Assembly: GCF_024508295.1 (NCBI RefSeq) | Contig: NZ_CP101990.1 | Coordinates: forward strand, 2,852,001-2,916,000 | DNA length: 64,000 bases | Reading direction: 5' to 3' | From: Aeromicrobium duanguangcaii | GTDB taxonomy: Bacteria > Actinomycetota > Actinomycetes > Propionibacteriales > Nocardioidaceae | Shown here: in pieces, positions 7,804 to 17,252 of the stretch | Numbering within the stretch: position 1 is the first letter of the stretch | Layout of the letters: each line of letters begins with the position of its first letter | Translations under genes and position numbers: made by a program | Notes under the pieces: model-generated | What the model was told of the DNA's origin: nothing | Seen by the model: the letters and a program-made list of their open reading frames with translations, nothing else | Database searches by the model: none

Positions 7804-8909
7804 GGGGCCACCACCGTCCCGGCCATGACGCCCGCCACCGAGTCCTCGCGCAGCGCCTGCTTGAGCGCCGCCCGCTCCGCCTCGGTCATCAGGCCGATCG
7901 TCGTGGAGAAGTCGGTCGAGAAGTCCATCGACACGTTCAGGTAGTCGCCCATCTGGTAGGCGTTCGCCTCCTCGGGCGTCCGGCCGACGAGCGCGTCCGG
8001 GAACGGGAAGGTGGGCAGCACCTCGAGGGAGCTGACCAACGCGTCGCCCGCCGACCCGAGGGAGTCCAGGATCGGCGCGAGGGCCTTGAGGTCGGCCACG
8101 ACGGCTTCCTTGCTCTTGACGATGACGTCCGACCCGACGGCGCCTAGCTTGGACAGGGCCTCGAGCATCTTGACCAGATTGGCGCGCTGCTCGTTGACCG
8201 TCCGCAGAGCTGCCGGCAGGTCGTCCAGGGCGGCGTCGATGGCCTGCTTCTGGTCGTTGGTGTTCTTGGCCAGGCGGTCGATCTGCTCGATCGCGGTGAC
8301 GATGTCGCCCTTGGACGCCTCGGCGACGCCGATGAACTCGTCCAGCCGGCGCACGAGCGTGCGCGTGTCGGCCTCACGGCCGGACAGGGCCGTGTTCAGC
8401 TCGCGGCTGATGACCTGGGCCTTGCCGAGCGCGCCTCCGTTGAGGACCAGCGACATGGCGGCGAGGACCTGCTCGATCTCGGGTGCGTTGCCCGAGCGAG
8501 CCAGCGGGATCACGTCGCCGTCCTCGAGCCGACCCGTGGTGCCGCCACCCTCCTCGGGCGGGGCGAGCGAGACGAACTTCTCGCCCAGGATCGACGTCTG
8601 GCGGATCGACGCCACCGACTGGTCGGGCAGGTCGACGTCGCCGTTGACCTTGACGGTGACCTTCGCGCGCCACCCGTCGAGCTCGACCTTGGTGACCCGG
8701 CCGACGGAGACGTCGTTGACCTTGACGGCGCTCTGGGGCACGAGGTCGAGGACGTCCTGGAACTCGATCACGACGGTGTACGGGTCGTCGCCGAGGTCGG
8801 CGCCACCGGGCAGCGGCAGGTCGCCCACGCTCGAGACGCAGCCCGAGACCAGGGCGATGGGCGCCACGACGGCCACCAGAGCGTGCCTGGCTCGCAGTGC
8901 GGTCATCAC
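7800..8909 (-). CDS. MCE family lipoprotein (MceE position)
   Basis: A 369-residue Mce subunit. The signal peptide ends in a lipobox, ALVSGC, with Cys24 as the lipidated residue, which is the hallmark of the MceE (LprK-like) subunit. The MCE domain (about 45-120) includes VKVNDVSVGRVTKVELDG. A helical stretch (about 150-290) follows, and the tail ends near SVAGVMAGTVVAP. Fifth mce gene in order, overlapping both neighbours by 4 nt. It should sit on the outer face of the membrane and cap or anchor the lipid-transport tunnel; that is family knowledge, not shown here. Confidence 0.88.
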   Translation of the reverse strand: MMTALRARHALVAVVAPIALVSGCVSSVGDLPLPGGADLGDDPYTVVIEFQDVLDLVPQSAVKVNDVSVGRVTKVELDGWRAKVTVKVNGDVDLPDQSVASIRQTSILGEKFVSLAPPEEGGGTTGRLEDGDVIPLARSGNAPEIEQVLAAMSLVLNGGALGKAQVISRELNTALSGREADTRTLVRRLDEFIGVAEASKGDIVTAIEQIDRLAKNTNDQKQAIDAALDDLPAALRTVNEQRANLVKMLEALSKLGAVGSDVIVKSKEAVVADLKALAPILDSLGSAGDALVSSLEVLPTFPFPDALVGRTPEEANAYQMGDYLNVSMDFSTDFSTTIGLMTEAERAALKQALREDSVAGVMAGTVVAP

Positions 8910-10105
8910 GACACCCCCATCACTTCGGCCAGCGGATCGGTCGAGACCGGGTCGGCCTGCTGCGCCGCCGGCTGGCCCGGTGCGGGCTTCGCCCCCGGCG
9001 CACTCTCGGCGAGCCAGCGCAGGACGTTCGTCAGCGCGTAGCAGGCGTCCTCGTACTTCTCGTTCTGCCGGCTCGCCAGCCCGCAGTAGCCGCTGATGAA
9101 CTCGGCCTCGGTCAACACGGAGAACGCGCCGCTCTTGGAGCCCTTGATCGAGGCGCGCGAGTCGAGCGTGCCGGTCGTGGGGTTGTAGGCCAGCGCCAGG
9201 TTGGAGAGCGCCTTCGGGCCCTGGTCGAGGATCTTCTGCAGATCCTTGCGCTGCTTGGCCAGCGATCCGGTGACGCGCGACAGGCCCTTGACGTTCTTGC
9301 GCAGGGCCGTGCGGTTCTCGGACACGTAGGACTGGACCTGCTGCAGCGCGGTCGCCAGCTCGGCGACGGCCAGCTGCAGGTCGTCGCCCTCGTCGGCCAG
9401 GACACCCGAGACCCCGGCGAGGCTGCTGTTGAAGTCGCGGACACTCTGGTCGTTGGCCTCCAGCGCCGAGACGAAGCGCTCGATCTTCTCGACGGAGGTG
9501 AAGAGCTCGGTCTTGTTGCCGTCGACCGTCTTGGTCAGCTTCGCCAGCGCCGCGATGCTCTCGCGGATCTCGGCGCCCTTGCCGTCGAGGTTGTCGGCCG
9601 AGTTGGCCACGAGGTCGCTGAGCGTGCCGTCCTTGTTGATCCCCTTCGGACCCAGCGTCGTGGCGACGCGGTCGAGGGCGGCGTAGGTGTCGTCAAGCTC
9701 GGTGGGAGTCGCTGTCCGCGACTGGTCGAGGTGCGCGCCGTCCTCGAGCTTGGCGCCACCGGTGTACGCGGGCGTCAGCTGGACGAAGCGGTCACCGACC
9801 ACCGAGGGCGACACGATGACGGCCTGGACGTCGGCCGGCACCTCGTAGTCCGCGTCCCAGGCGATGCGCGCCCGGACGTTCTGGCCGCGCGGCGTGAGCT
9901 TCTCGACCGTGCCGACGGTGACGCCCAGGATGCGGACGCTGGACCCCTCGTACAGCGAGACGGTGCGGTCGAAGTCGACGGTGACGACGTTCTCGTCCGA
10001 GCGCGACAGGACCACGAACGCCGCCACGGCGACGAGGGCCAGGCACACGGCCGCCGCCACGATGGCGACGGTCCTGCTGGAGAGCCGACTCAGGACGGTG
10101 GCCAT
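8906..10105 (-). CDS. MCE family protein (MceD position)
   Basis: A 399-residue Mce subunit with an N-terminal transmembrane helix (about 11-33) and an MCE domain (about 38-118) bearing VRILGVTVGTVEKLTP. A predicted coiled-coil region extends to about 300, followed by a Cys-containing segment (GYCGLAS, EDACYAL) and a Pro/Ala-rich tail. ATG 10105 is chosen over the upstream in-frame extension because it begins just before the membrane helix and its A overlaps the stop of the preceding gene (TGATG). Fourth mce gene in the operon. Confidence 0.87.
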   Translation of the reverse strand: MATVLSRLSSRTVAIVAAAVCLALVAVAAFVVLSRSDENVVTVDFDRTVSLYEGSSVRILGVTVGTVEKLTPRGQNVRARIAWDADYEVPADVQAVIVSPSVVGDRFVQLTPAYTGGAKLEDGAHLDQSRTATPTELDDTYAALDRVATTLGPKGINKDGTLSDLVANSADNLDGKGAEIRESIAALAKLTKTVDGNKTELFTSVEKIERFVSALEANDQSVRDFNSSLAGVSGVLADEGDDLQLAVAELATALQQVQSYVSENRTALRKNVKGLSRVTGSLAKQRKDLQKILDQGPKALSNLALAYNPTTGTLDSRASIKGSKSGAFSVLTEAEFISGYCGLASRQNEKYEDACYALTNVLRWLAESAPGAKPAPGQPAAQQADPVSTDPLAEVMGVS

Positions 10106-11091
10106 CACAGACCTCCCTCGACGCCGAGGATGCTCAGCAGGTTGTAGACGTAGGCGTCCAGCCACGGGCCGTTGGCGCCGTTGTTGGCGACCATCGCGTA
10201 GTACGCGGGCAGCTGCTGGATCGCGGCCTCGATGTTGGCCTCGTTCTGGCGCAGCACGCGCACGACGCCGGTCAGGCGGTCCAGCGCGGGCTTGAGGTCG
10301 TCGCGGGTGTCGACGACGAGCTTGTCGATCTCGTCCGACATCGCCGTGACGCTGACCAGCACCTGGTGAATCGCGTCGCGGCGCGCCGTCAGCGCGTCGA
10401 ACAGCACCGACCCGTCCTCGAAGAGCTTGACGAACTCGGCGTTCCGGTCAGCCAGCACACCGGAGATGCCGTCGATGTTCTTGAGCAGCGACGCGATCTC
10501 CTCGTCGCGCTTGGCGAGGTTGTTGGACAGGGCCGTCACGTTGGTGACCGCCTCGCGGAACTCCTCGGGCGTCTTGGCGGCCACGTCGCTGACGGTCTTC
10601 AACGCCTGGGCGAGCTGGTCCTGGTCGATCTCCTGCGTCGTCTCGGTGAGCCCCGAGAACGCCTGGACGATGTCGTACGGCGCCTTCGTGCGCGAGGCGG
10701 GGATGACCGCGCCCTTCTCGAGGGTGCCGGGTCCGTCCGGCTCGAGGCTGACGTACATCGTGCCGAGCAGGGACTTGATCCGGACCGAAGCGCCGGTCTG
10801 GCTGCCGAGCCGGTCGCGGTCCTTCTTCATCCGGAAGGTCACGCGCACCTTGTCGCCGTGCAGCTCCAGTCCCGAGACCTCGCCGACGCGGACGCCGGCC
10901 AGGCGGACGTCGTCGCCCTTCTTCAGGCCGCCCACCTCGGTGAACTCGGCGGCGTACTTCGCTCCCCCGCCGATGACAGGCAGGCTCGAGGCCTGGCTGG
11001 CGAGGGCGAGCACCAGGGCGATCAACAGCAGCGCGACGGCGCCGACGGCGACCGCGTTCCGGTCGCGGAACGGCTTCATGGTCAGCGGCAT
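10105..11091 (-). CDS. MCE family protein (MceC position)
   Basis: A 328-residue Mce subunit: N-terminal transmembrane helix (about 13-31), MCE domain (about 42-120) with VRLAGVRVGEVSGLEL, then an alpha-helical domain. It is the shortest of the six and lacks the extended tail of its neighbours. Two starts are plausible: ATG 11091 (overlaps the previous gene by 10 nt and has GGGTGAG just upstream) and ATG 11079 four codons later, beginning MKPFRDRN. It is third in the mce series. Confidence 0.85.
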   Translation of the reverse strand: MPLTMKPFRDRNAVAVGAVALLLIALVLALASQASSLPVIGGGAKYAAEFTEVGGLKKGDDVRLAGVRVGEVSGLELHGDKVRVTFRMKKDRDRLGSQTGASVRIKSLLGTMYVSLEPDGPGTLEKGAVIPASRTKAPYDIVQAFSGLTETTQEIDQDQLAQALKTVSDVAAKTPEEFREAVTNVTALSNNLAKRDEEIASLLKNIDGISGVLADRNAEFVKLFEDGSVLFDALTARRDAIHQVLVSVTAMSDEIDKLVVDTRDDLKPALDRLTGVVRVLRQNEANIEAAIQQLPAYYAMVANNGANGPWLDAYVYNLLSILGVEGGL

Positions 11092-12167
11092 CGACTCACC
11101 CCCGGCCCGGTCACGGTGACGCGCTTCGTCGTCTTGAAGGGACGGTTCTTCTCCCAGCCCGGGACGCCGCTCAGCGACGGCAGCTCGCCGTTCACGCCCA
11201 CGTCGCACACGAAGAAGCTGAAGAACGATCCGTACTCGCCCGTGCGGCCGATCCGATCGATCTTGATCGGCAGGACGCCCAGCGTGTTGTCGAGGTCGCG
11301 CAGCGCCCGCTTCGTCCCGACCTTGTCGGTCACGCGGCGCAGGTTCCTGATGTCGGCCGTCAGGGCCGGGCGCGACTCCTGCAGCAGGCCGGCGGTCTCG
11401 CCGGTCAGGGTCGCGATGTCGTCGAGTGATCCTGTGAGCACGCCGCGGTCGTCCTTCAGTCCGGTGATGAGCTGCTGCAAGGTCGAGATCGCCGTCGACA
11501 GCTCGTCGTCGCGCTCGTTGAACGAGGTCAGGACGACGGTGAGGTTGTCGATCACCGAGCCGATGAGCTCGTCGCGCTCGGCGAGGGTGCCGGTCAACGA
11601 CGCGGTGTGCGACAGCAGGCTCTCGACGGTTCCGCTCTCGCCCTGGAAGACCTGGATCAGCTCGTAGGCGAGCTGGTTGGTGTCCTCCGGCGACAGCGCC
11701 TCGAACAGCGGCTGGAAGCCGCCGAACAGGTCGGTCAGGTCGAGCGCCGGCGTCGTCCGGTCGAGGTCGACCGTCTCACCGGGCTTCAGCCGACCGGCGG
11801 GTCCGTCGGTGCCCTCGGCCAGCGCGAGGTAGCGCTGGCCGATCATGTTGCGGTAGCGCAGCGTCGCCTCGGTGCTCTGGGTCAGCGTGATGTCGGAGTC
11901 GACCCGGAACGTCACCTCGGCGGTCGAGCCCGAGCGCACGCGGACGTCGGCGACGTTGCCGACCCGAACGCCGGCGATGCGGACGTCGTCACCCTCGACG
12001 AGGCTCGTCACGTCGGTGAAGACGGCCTTGTACTCGTTCGTCCGGTCGAACGAGGCGTTGCCGATGACGGCCGCCAGCAGAGCCGTCATGAGGCCGGTGA
12101 TCACGAGGAACGCCATCAGCTTCGTGAAGGCGATCGTGGTGCGGCGGTCGAATCCCGTCCTGCTCAT
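11082..12167 (-). CDS. MCE family protein (MceB position)
   Basis: A 361-residue Mce subunit with a transmembrane helix near residues 12-33 and an MCE domain (about 40-118) including VRIAGVRVGNVADVRV and RYRNMIGQRYLALAEG. A helical domain follows (about 150-290). The C-terminal region has one Cys (FFVCDVG) and a final CR. It overlaps mceA by 4 nt. Second mce gene of the operon; part of the hexameric substrate channel by family analogy. Confidence 0.87.
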   Translation of the reverse strand: MSRTGFDRRTTIAFTKLMAFLVITGLMTALLAAVIGNASFDRTNEYKAVFTDVTSLVEGDDVRIAGVRVGNVADVRVRSGSTAEVTFRVDSDITLTQSTEATLRYRNMIGQRYLALAEGTDGPAGRLKPGETVDLDRTTPALDLTDLFGGFQPLFEALSPEDTNQLAYELIQVFQGESGTVESLLSHTASLTGTLAERDELIGSVIDNLTVVLTSFNERDDELSTAISTLQQLITGLKDDRGVLTGSLDDIATLTGETAGLLQESRPALTADIRNLRRVTDKVGTKRALRDLDNTLGVLPIKIDRIGRTGEYGSFFSFFVCDVGVNGELPSLSGVPGWEKNRPFKTTKRVTVTGPGVSRCR

Positions 12168-13480
12168 CCGAGGCTCACCTCCGCGCCGCGCAGCACCGGA
12201 CCGAACAGGGGCTGGGCGATGTCGGGCACGTCGCCGGGCTCGACGCCCGTCGCCGAGGCCACGATGGCCTGGATCTGCTGGCGCTCGGTCTCGCTGCCCA
12301 CGGGGCCGGCGGCAGTGGGGGCGGACAGGGGCGACGTCTTGCCGAGGTCGTCACCGACACCGAGCTGGCCCATCAGCCCGTCGCTCATGCCCGGCGACGG
12401 CCGCTTGCCCGAGTACGGGGTCTTGGGCAGCGTGGCGCAGCTGGGCTGGACGGAGCTGGGCCCGCCGGTGGCCGCGGGCACGCGCGGCGAGTCGCCGTCG
12501 GCGTACGTCCGCGGGGAGCGGGCCGCGAACTCGATCGAGACGTGCGCGCGCTTGTCGCGGAAGGTGTTGTCGATCGCCGGCTTGAGACGGTCGATGCCCT
12601 TGAGAACGCACTCGATCGTCGGCGAGTAACGGGCGAGCAGGTCGAGCGTGGGCAGGGAGTCGCGCGACAGGGTGATGAAGTCCTGGCCCGAGCGGTCGAC
12701 GAGCTGCTCGGCCGACGTCGCGAAGGCCGCGGTCTGGGTGAACAGCGTCTGCAGCTGGGCGCGGCGCGCGGTCAGGGTGTTGCCGGTGACGACCGCGTTG
12801 CGCAGCGTCTCACCGATCTCGGGCATCGCGTCGGCGTAGGTCTCGGCCGTCTCACCGAGCAGGGTGATGTCCTTGACGATGTCGTCGGCCAGCGGGGTCA
12901 TCTTCTGCATGTACGCCGACAGCGTCTCGAGGGTCCGGCCGACGGACTCGCCCTCACCGGACAGCGCGTCCGAGAGCGCCGTGAGCACGAACGACAGGTC
13001 GGTCGGGTTCAGCGCCGTCAGCAGCGGATCGAGGTCGGAGAGCAGCTTCTCGACCTCGGTGGGCAGGGCGGCCTGGACGATCTCGTCGCCGGCGCGGATC
13101 GGGGTGCCCGAGGACTGGGCGACGGGCTGCAGATCGATGAACTTCTCGCCGAACAGCGTCTTGGGGGTGACGAACGCCTGGACGTCCGACGGGATCACGC
13201 CCTGCTGGTCGGGATCGAGCCTGAGGTGGATCACCGCCTCGCCCTTCTCGGAGGTGATGCGCTCGACGCGGCCGACGATCACGCCGCGCAGCTTGACGTC
13301 GGCGTTGCGGTTGAGCTGCAGGCCGACCCCGTTGCTGCGGATCGTGACCGGGACCTCGTCCGCGAACAGCTTGGTGAACATCGCGTACGTCAGGAACAGG
13401 CAGGCGACGATCAGGCCGATCATCACGACGCCCAGGCTGCGGACGACGGCCGGCTTCTCGAGGGTGGGGACGCGCGCCAT
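12164..13480 (-). CDS. MCE family protein (MceA position)
   Basis: A 438-residue Mce subunit, first after the permease genes. ATG 13480 starts MARVPTLEKP and is followed by a transmembrane helix (about 13-33), so the far longer open frame upstream is not used; its first base also overlaps the stop of yrbE (TGATG). The MCE domain (about 38-118) contains VKLRGVIVGRVERITS. The tail after about 340 is Pro/Ser/Gly-rich with little predicted structure. Two Cys (ECVLKG, PSCATL) are present in the C-terminal half. Probably a subunit of the extracytoplasmic lipid channel. Confidence 0.88.
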   Translation of the reverse strand: MARVPTLEKPAVVRSLGVVMIGLIVACLFLTYAMFTKLFADEVPVTIRSNGVGLQLNRNADVKLRGVIVGRVERITSEKGEAVIHLRLDPDQQGVIPSDVQAFVTPKTLFGEKFIDLQPVAQSSGTPIRAGDEIVQAALPTEVEKLLSDLDPLLTALNPTDLSFVLTALSDALSGEGESVGRTLETLSAYMQKMTPLADDIVKDITLLGETAETYADAMPEIGETLRNAVVTGNTLTARRAQLQTLFTQTAAFATSAEQLVDRSGQDFITLSRDSLPTLDLLARYSPTIECVLKGIDRLKPAIDNTFRDKRAHVSIEFAARSPRTYADGDSPRVPAATGGPSSVQPSCATLPKTPYSGKRPSPGMSDGLMGQLGVGDDLGKTSPLSAPTAAGPVGSETERQQIQAIVASATGVEPGDVPDIAQPLFGPVLRGAEVSLG

Positions 13481-14307
13481 CAGCCGGCCAGCCTCACGGT
13501 CGTGGTGGTGCCCCAGATCGCCATCGACATCAGCAGGTCGGCGACGTTGATGACCACGATGGAGGTGCGCACCGCGCGGCCCACGGCCACGCCGACGCCG
13601 ACCGGGCCGCCGCTGGCGTAGTAGCCGTAGTAGCAGTGGATCAAGATGACCAGCGCCGCGAACACCAGCACCTTGAAGAACGACCAGAGCACGTCCTCCG
13701 GTGGCAGGAAGAGGCTGAAGTAGTGGTCGTAGGTGCCAGAGCTCTGCCCGTAGATCGCGGTGATGGTGATCCGGGTGGCGAAGTAGGACGACAGCAGACC
13801 GAGCATGTACAGCGGGATGATCGCGATCATGCCGGCCAGCACGCGGGTGGTGACCAGGTACGGCAGCGACGGGATCGCCATCGTCTCGAGCGCGTCGACC
13901 TCCTCGGAGATCCGCATCGCGCCGAGCTGTGCGGTGAAGCCACAGCCGACCGTGGCGGCCAGGGCGATGCCCGCCACGAGCGGGGCGATCTCGCGGGTGT
14001 TGAAGTACGCCGAGAAGAAGCCCGCGAAGGCGCTGGTGCCCAGTTGCTCGAGGGCGCTGTGGCCCTGCATGCCCACCTCGACGCCGGTGAAGAACGACAT
14101 CGCGGTGATGACGCCGACCGTGCCGCCGATGACCGCCAGGGAGCCGCGGCCGAACGTGACCTCCGACAGCAGCCGCATGATCTCGCGCGGGTAGCGCGTG
14201 ATGACGCGCGGCATCCACGCGATCGTGCGCAGGTAGAAGGCCAGCTGGAGGCCCAGGTTGTCGAGGGCGCTCAGCGGTGCGCCGTACACACGTGTCACGT
14301 CGACCAC
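13480..14307 (-). CDS. MlaE/YrbE family ABC permease, second
   Basis: Integral membrane permease (275 residues, about five or six transmembrane helices) of the Mce ABC transporter. The family region EEVDALETMAIPSLPYLVTTR, split here by the 20-residue limit into EEVDALETMAIPSL and PYLVTTR, corresponds to the cytoplasmic helix that couples to the ATPase (EExDAL motif). It lies 1 nt from the first permease gene and overlaps mceA by 1 nt. With the other YrbE protein it should form the membrane-spanning heterodimer. Confidence 0.9.
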   Translation of the reverse strand: MVDVTRVYGAPLSALDNLGLQLAFYLRTIAWMPRVITRYPREIMRLLSEVTFGRGSLAVIGGTVGVITAMSFFTGVEVGMQGHSALEQLGTSAFAGFFSAYFNTREIAPLVAGIALAATVGCGFTAQLGAMRISEEVDALETMAIPSLPYLVTTRVLAGMIAIIPLYMLGLLSSYFATRITITAIYGQSSGTYDHYFSLFLPPEDVLWSFFKVLVFAALVILIHCYYGYYASGGPVGVGVAVGRAVRTSIVVINVADLLMSMAIWGTTTTVRLAG

Positions 14308-14308
14308 G

Positions 14309-15082
14309 TCACAACGCCTTCGCCGGGATGAGCTGGAAGTACAGGGCGCTCATGACGAAGTTGGCCATGAACAGCAGCAGGAAGGTGATGACGACCGACT
14401 CCATGACCGCCTGGCCGACGCCCTGCGGGCCGCCGTCGGCGTGCATGCCCATGTAGGTGGAGACGATCGCGGCGATCAGGCCGAACACGAGCGCCTTGGC
14501 CATCCCCTGGTAGAGGTCGGGCGTCTGGGCCAGCGCCGTGAAGGAGGCCAGGTAGGCGCCGGGCGTGCCGCCCTGGAGGACGACGTTGAAGATGTAGCCG
14601 CCCAGCACGCCGACGACGCTGACCAGTCCGTTAAGGAAGACCGCCACCAGCATGCAGGCCAGCACCCGCGGCACGACGAGCCGCTGGATGGGGTCGATGC
14701 CCAGCACCATCATCGCGTCGAGCTCCTCGCGGATCTTGCGCGCACCGAGGTCGGCCGCGATCGCGGAGCCGCCGGCGCCGGCCACCAGCAGGGCGGTCGC
14801 GATGGGCGCCGCCTCGCGCAGGACCGCCAGCACCGCGGCGGAGCCGACGAACGACTGGGCGCCGAACTGCTGGACCAGGCTGCCGGTCTGCAACGCCACG
14901 ACGGCACCGAAGGGGATCGCGACCAACGCGATCGGGATGATCGTGACCGAGGCGATGAACCACGCCTGCTGGACGAACTCACGGAACTGGAAGGGCCGCT
15001 TGAACACGGCGAGCAGCACGTCGGCGCCGAAGGCGAACAGCTTGCCCGCGGTGGCGAGCGGGCCCGTCACGACCCTGATCAT
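14309..15082 (-). CDS. MlaE/YrbE family ABC permease, first
   Basis: Membrane permease of the Mce transporter, 257 residues, with hydrophobic segments throughout and the coupling helix REELDAMMVLGIDPIQRL. Two starts compete: ATG 15082 (MIRVVTGPL) and GTG 15088, two codons earlier, which would overlap the ATPase stop by 4 nt as GTGA, like several junctions in this operon. Paired with the next gene, it should form the heterodimeric permease that receives lipid from the Mce channel. Confidence 0.9.
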   Translation of the reverse strand: MIRVVTGPLATAGKLFAFGADVLLAVFKRPFQFREFVQQAWFIASVTIIPIALVAIPFGAVVALQTGSLVQQFGAQSFVGSAAVLAVLREAAPIATALLVAGAGGSAIAADLGARKIREELDAMMVLGIDPIQRLVVPRVLACMLVAVFLNGLVSVVGVLGGYIFNVVLQGGTPGAYLASFTALAQTPDLYQGMAKALVFGLIAAIVSTYMGMHADGGPQGVGQAVMESVVITFLLLFMANFVMSALYFQLIPAKAL

Positions 15083-15084
15083 GC

Positions 15085-16068
15085 TCACCGGGCACCGCCG
15101 GGCAGCGACGTCTGGGGCGGCACGGTGAAGCTGGAGCCGTCGTCGAGGAACGAGCCTTCCGGCGGCACGACGCCGTTGGCGGCGCACCACGCGCCCGGCT
15201 CGGCCTGCGTCGCGCGCGGGCGACCGTCGGACGGGAACAGCTGCAGCGGGATGGGCGGCAGCGGAGGCAGGGTGCTGTGGTCCTCGGCGGCCAGCTCGTC
15301 GGCGTCCTTCTCCTCGCTCATGCCGATCGGGCCGACGGTCTGCGCGTTGAGGAACTGGCGCACCGCCGGCTCCTCGCTGGACAGGAGCATCTCGCGCGGG
15401 CCGAACATCGACAGGTGCCGGTGGTAGAGCAGGCCGATGTTGTCCGGCACCGTCCGCGCGGTGTTGATGTCGTGCGTGACGATGAGGAACGTCGCCTCGG
15501 TCTGGGCGTTGAGGTCGACCATCAGCTGGTTGATGAACGCGGTGCGCACCGGGTCGAGGCCCGAGTCCGGCTCGTCGAACAAGATGATCTCGGGCTCGAG
15601 CACCAGGGCGCGCGCCAGACCGGCGCGCTTGCGCATGCCGCCGGAGATCTCACCGGGGAGCTTGTCCTCCGCGCCCACCAGGCCGACCATCGTCATCTTC
15701 TCCATGACGATGTCGCTGATCTCGGACTCGGACTTGCGGGTGTGCTCGCGCAGCGGGAACGCGACGTTGTCGAAGAGCGTCATCGAGCCGAACATCGCGC
15801 CGTCCTGGAACAGCACGCCGAACAGCTTGCGGATCTCGTAGAGGTCCTTCTCGCTGCAGGTCGCGATGTCGACGCCCTCGATGAAGATGTGCCCCTCGTC
15901 GGGCTTGATCAGGCCGATGAGGGTCTTGAGGAACACCGACTTGCCAGTGCCGGAGGGTCCGAGCATGACGCTGATCTGGCCGGCCGGCAGGCTCAACGAG
16001 ACGTCGCGCCAGATGGTCTGCTTGCCGAAGGCCTTCGTCAATCCTTCAACTCGAACTTCGACACCCAT
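15085..16068 (-). CDS. Mce-system ABC transporter ATPase (MlaF/Mkl-like)
   Basis: Cytosolic ATPase of 327 residues that energises the Mce importer. Walker A is GPSGTGKS (37-44), the signature is ISGGMRKRAGLARAL, Walker B is ILFDEPDSGLD, and the switch His is in VTHD. After the nucleotide-binding domain (about 1-250) there is a 75-residue Pro/Ser-rich tail not needed for the ABC fold. AAGGAG lies 6 nt before ATG 16068. It is the first gene of the operon, so unlike the distant Mkl of mycobacteria this ATPase is encoded with its permeases. Confidence 0.9.
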   Translation of the reverse strand: MGVEVRVEGLTKAFGKQTIWRDVSLSLPAGQISVMLGPSGTGKSVFLKTLIGLIKPDEGHIFIEGVDIATCSEKDLYEIRKLFGVLFQDGAMFGSMTLFDNVAFPLREHTRKSESEISDIVMEKMTMVGLVGAEDKLPGEISGGMRKRAGLARALVLEPEIILFDEPDSGLDPVRTAFINQLMVDLNAQTEATFLIVTHDINTARTVPDNIGLLYHRHLSMFGPREMLLSSEEPAVRQFLNAQTVGPIGMSEEKDADELAAEDHSTLPPLPPIPLQLFPSDGRPRATQAEPGAWCAANGVVPPEGSFLDDGSSFTVPPQTSLPGGAR

Positions 16069-16129
16069 CAGGGCTCCTTACCAAGGGGGGAACTGAACCG
16101 CCTGCCGGGCGGCCCACCGAACCGATTCG

Positions 16130-17131
16130 TCAGACGCGGCGGCGACGCGATCGGATGACGAGCGCGATCCGCGCCAGGGCGAGTGCGCCGAACGCACCGA
16201 TCAGGACCGGACCGAAGGGCGACCCGGTGGCCGGGAGCTCGGTGGTCCGGTACGAGGCGTTGCCGGCGCGGGCCGCGTCGGCGGGGCTGACGCCGTAGTT
16301 GTCGTCGTTGTACCCGTCGATGGCCGTGACGGGCGCCGGAGCACCGGGCTCGATCACGTCGGGGTCGGTGCCACTGCCGTCGCCGGGGGTGCCACCGCCA
16401 CCACCGCCACGCGGGGGCGCGTCGGCGGCCGGCAGCGGGCACTCGGCCTCGCTGCAGCCGGCGCCGATCTTGATGGTGCCGATCACACGCGAGGCGGCGT
16501 CGCTCTTGTCGCGGATGCAGTTGAGGTCGGCCTTGTCGATCGCGTCGATGACCGGCGGGGTCATCTCGGAGTTCAGCACGAACGACGGGGGCATCTGGAC
16601 GTAGATCAGGCCGTTGCCACCGTCGACCTGGGGCACGGGCACGGCGCTGACGTCGCCCTCGGCGACGATCGCGACCTCCTGGTCGGGCTTGAGGTCCACC
16701 CAGTTCTTGACCAGGAGGTTGCGGACCGGCTCGTTGCGCGTCTCGACGAGGCCGACGCCGGGCGCCACGGCCTGCAGGATCGTGTCGGAGACGGAGCCGC
16801 CCTTGACCTGGCGGACCTTCATCGGGCCGTACAGCCGGTTGACCAGCTTGGGCGGGAGGAACAGCGTCAGCTTGGCCTTCGTGGCCGCGACGGTCTGACC
16901 GGGCTGCACGCTCTCGGGCAGCGTGGTCTCGGCGGTGACGTAGAACTGCTGGGGGCCCTGCAGCGAGGTGTTGATGACGGCGTTCTCGGCCTTGCAGGTG
17001 TACCCGACCCGCTCGACCTTGGCGTCGGCCGCGGTGGCTGCGGGTGCCAACTGCACCAGGCCCGCGGCGACCACGCCGGCGGCGATGGTGAACCGAAGTC
17101 CGCCACGTACTGCTGAGGCGCTCGTGCGCAT
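16130..17131 (-). CDS. LPATG-anchored surface protein with DUF6801-like domain
   Basis: A 333-residue secreted protein. Signal peptide about 1-35 (cleavage near ATAADAK). One domain (about 36-210) begins with a Cys (YTCKAEN) and runs LPESVQPGQTVAATKAKLTL, matching the two repeated domains of the protein at 20039-22222 in layout and wording; these resemble what is annotated as DUF6801. A Gly-rich linker follows (about 240-262). The C-terminus has LPATG (299-303), a hydrophobic helix and RSRRRRV, a complete sortase signal. Start ATG 17131 has GAGGAG 6 nt upstream. Sits just upstream of the mce operon (62-nt gap), so they may be co-transcribed. Confidence 0.75.
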   Translation of the reverse strand: MRTSASAVRGGLRFTIAAGVVAAGLVQLAPAATAADAKVERVGYTCKAENAVINTSLQGPQQFYVTAETTLPESVQPGQTVAATKAKLTLFLPPKLVNRLYGPMKVRQVKGGSVSDTILQAVAPGVGLVETRNEPVRNLLVKNWVDLKPDQEVAIVAEGDVSAVPVPQVDGGNGLIYVQMPPSFVLNSEMTPPVIDAIDKADLNCIRDKSDAASRVIGTIKIGAGCSEAECPLPAADAPPRGGGGGGTPGDGSGTDPDVIEPGAPAPVTAIDGYNDDNYGVSPADAARAGNASYRTTELPATGSPFGPVLIGAFGALALARIALVIRSRRRRV

Positions 17132-17252
17132 CGGGTCTCCTCGCTCCAGAACAAAGTCGCCACCCGGCGATCTCGACTGTGAGCCAGGTAACGTCGACCG
17201 ACTGTAACCCCAAGTTGCATTGTGACGCAAGCCACTGTGCCGAGGTGTGACC

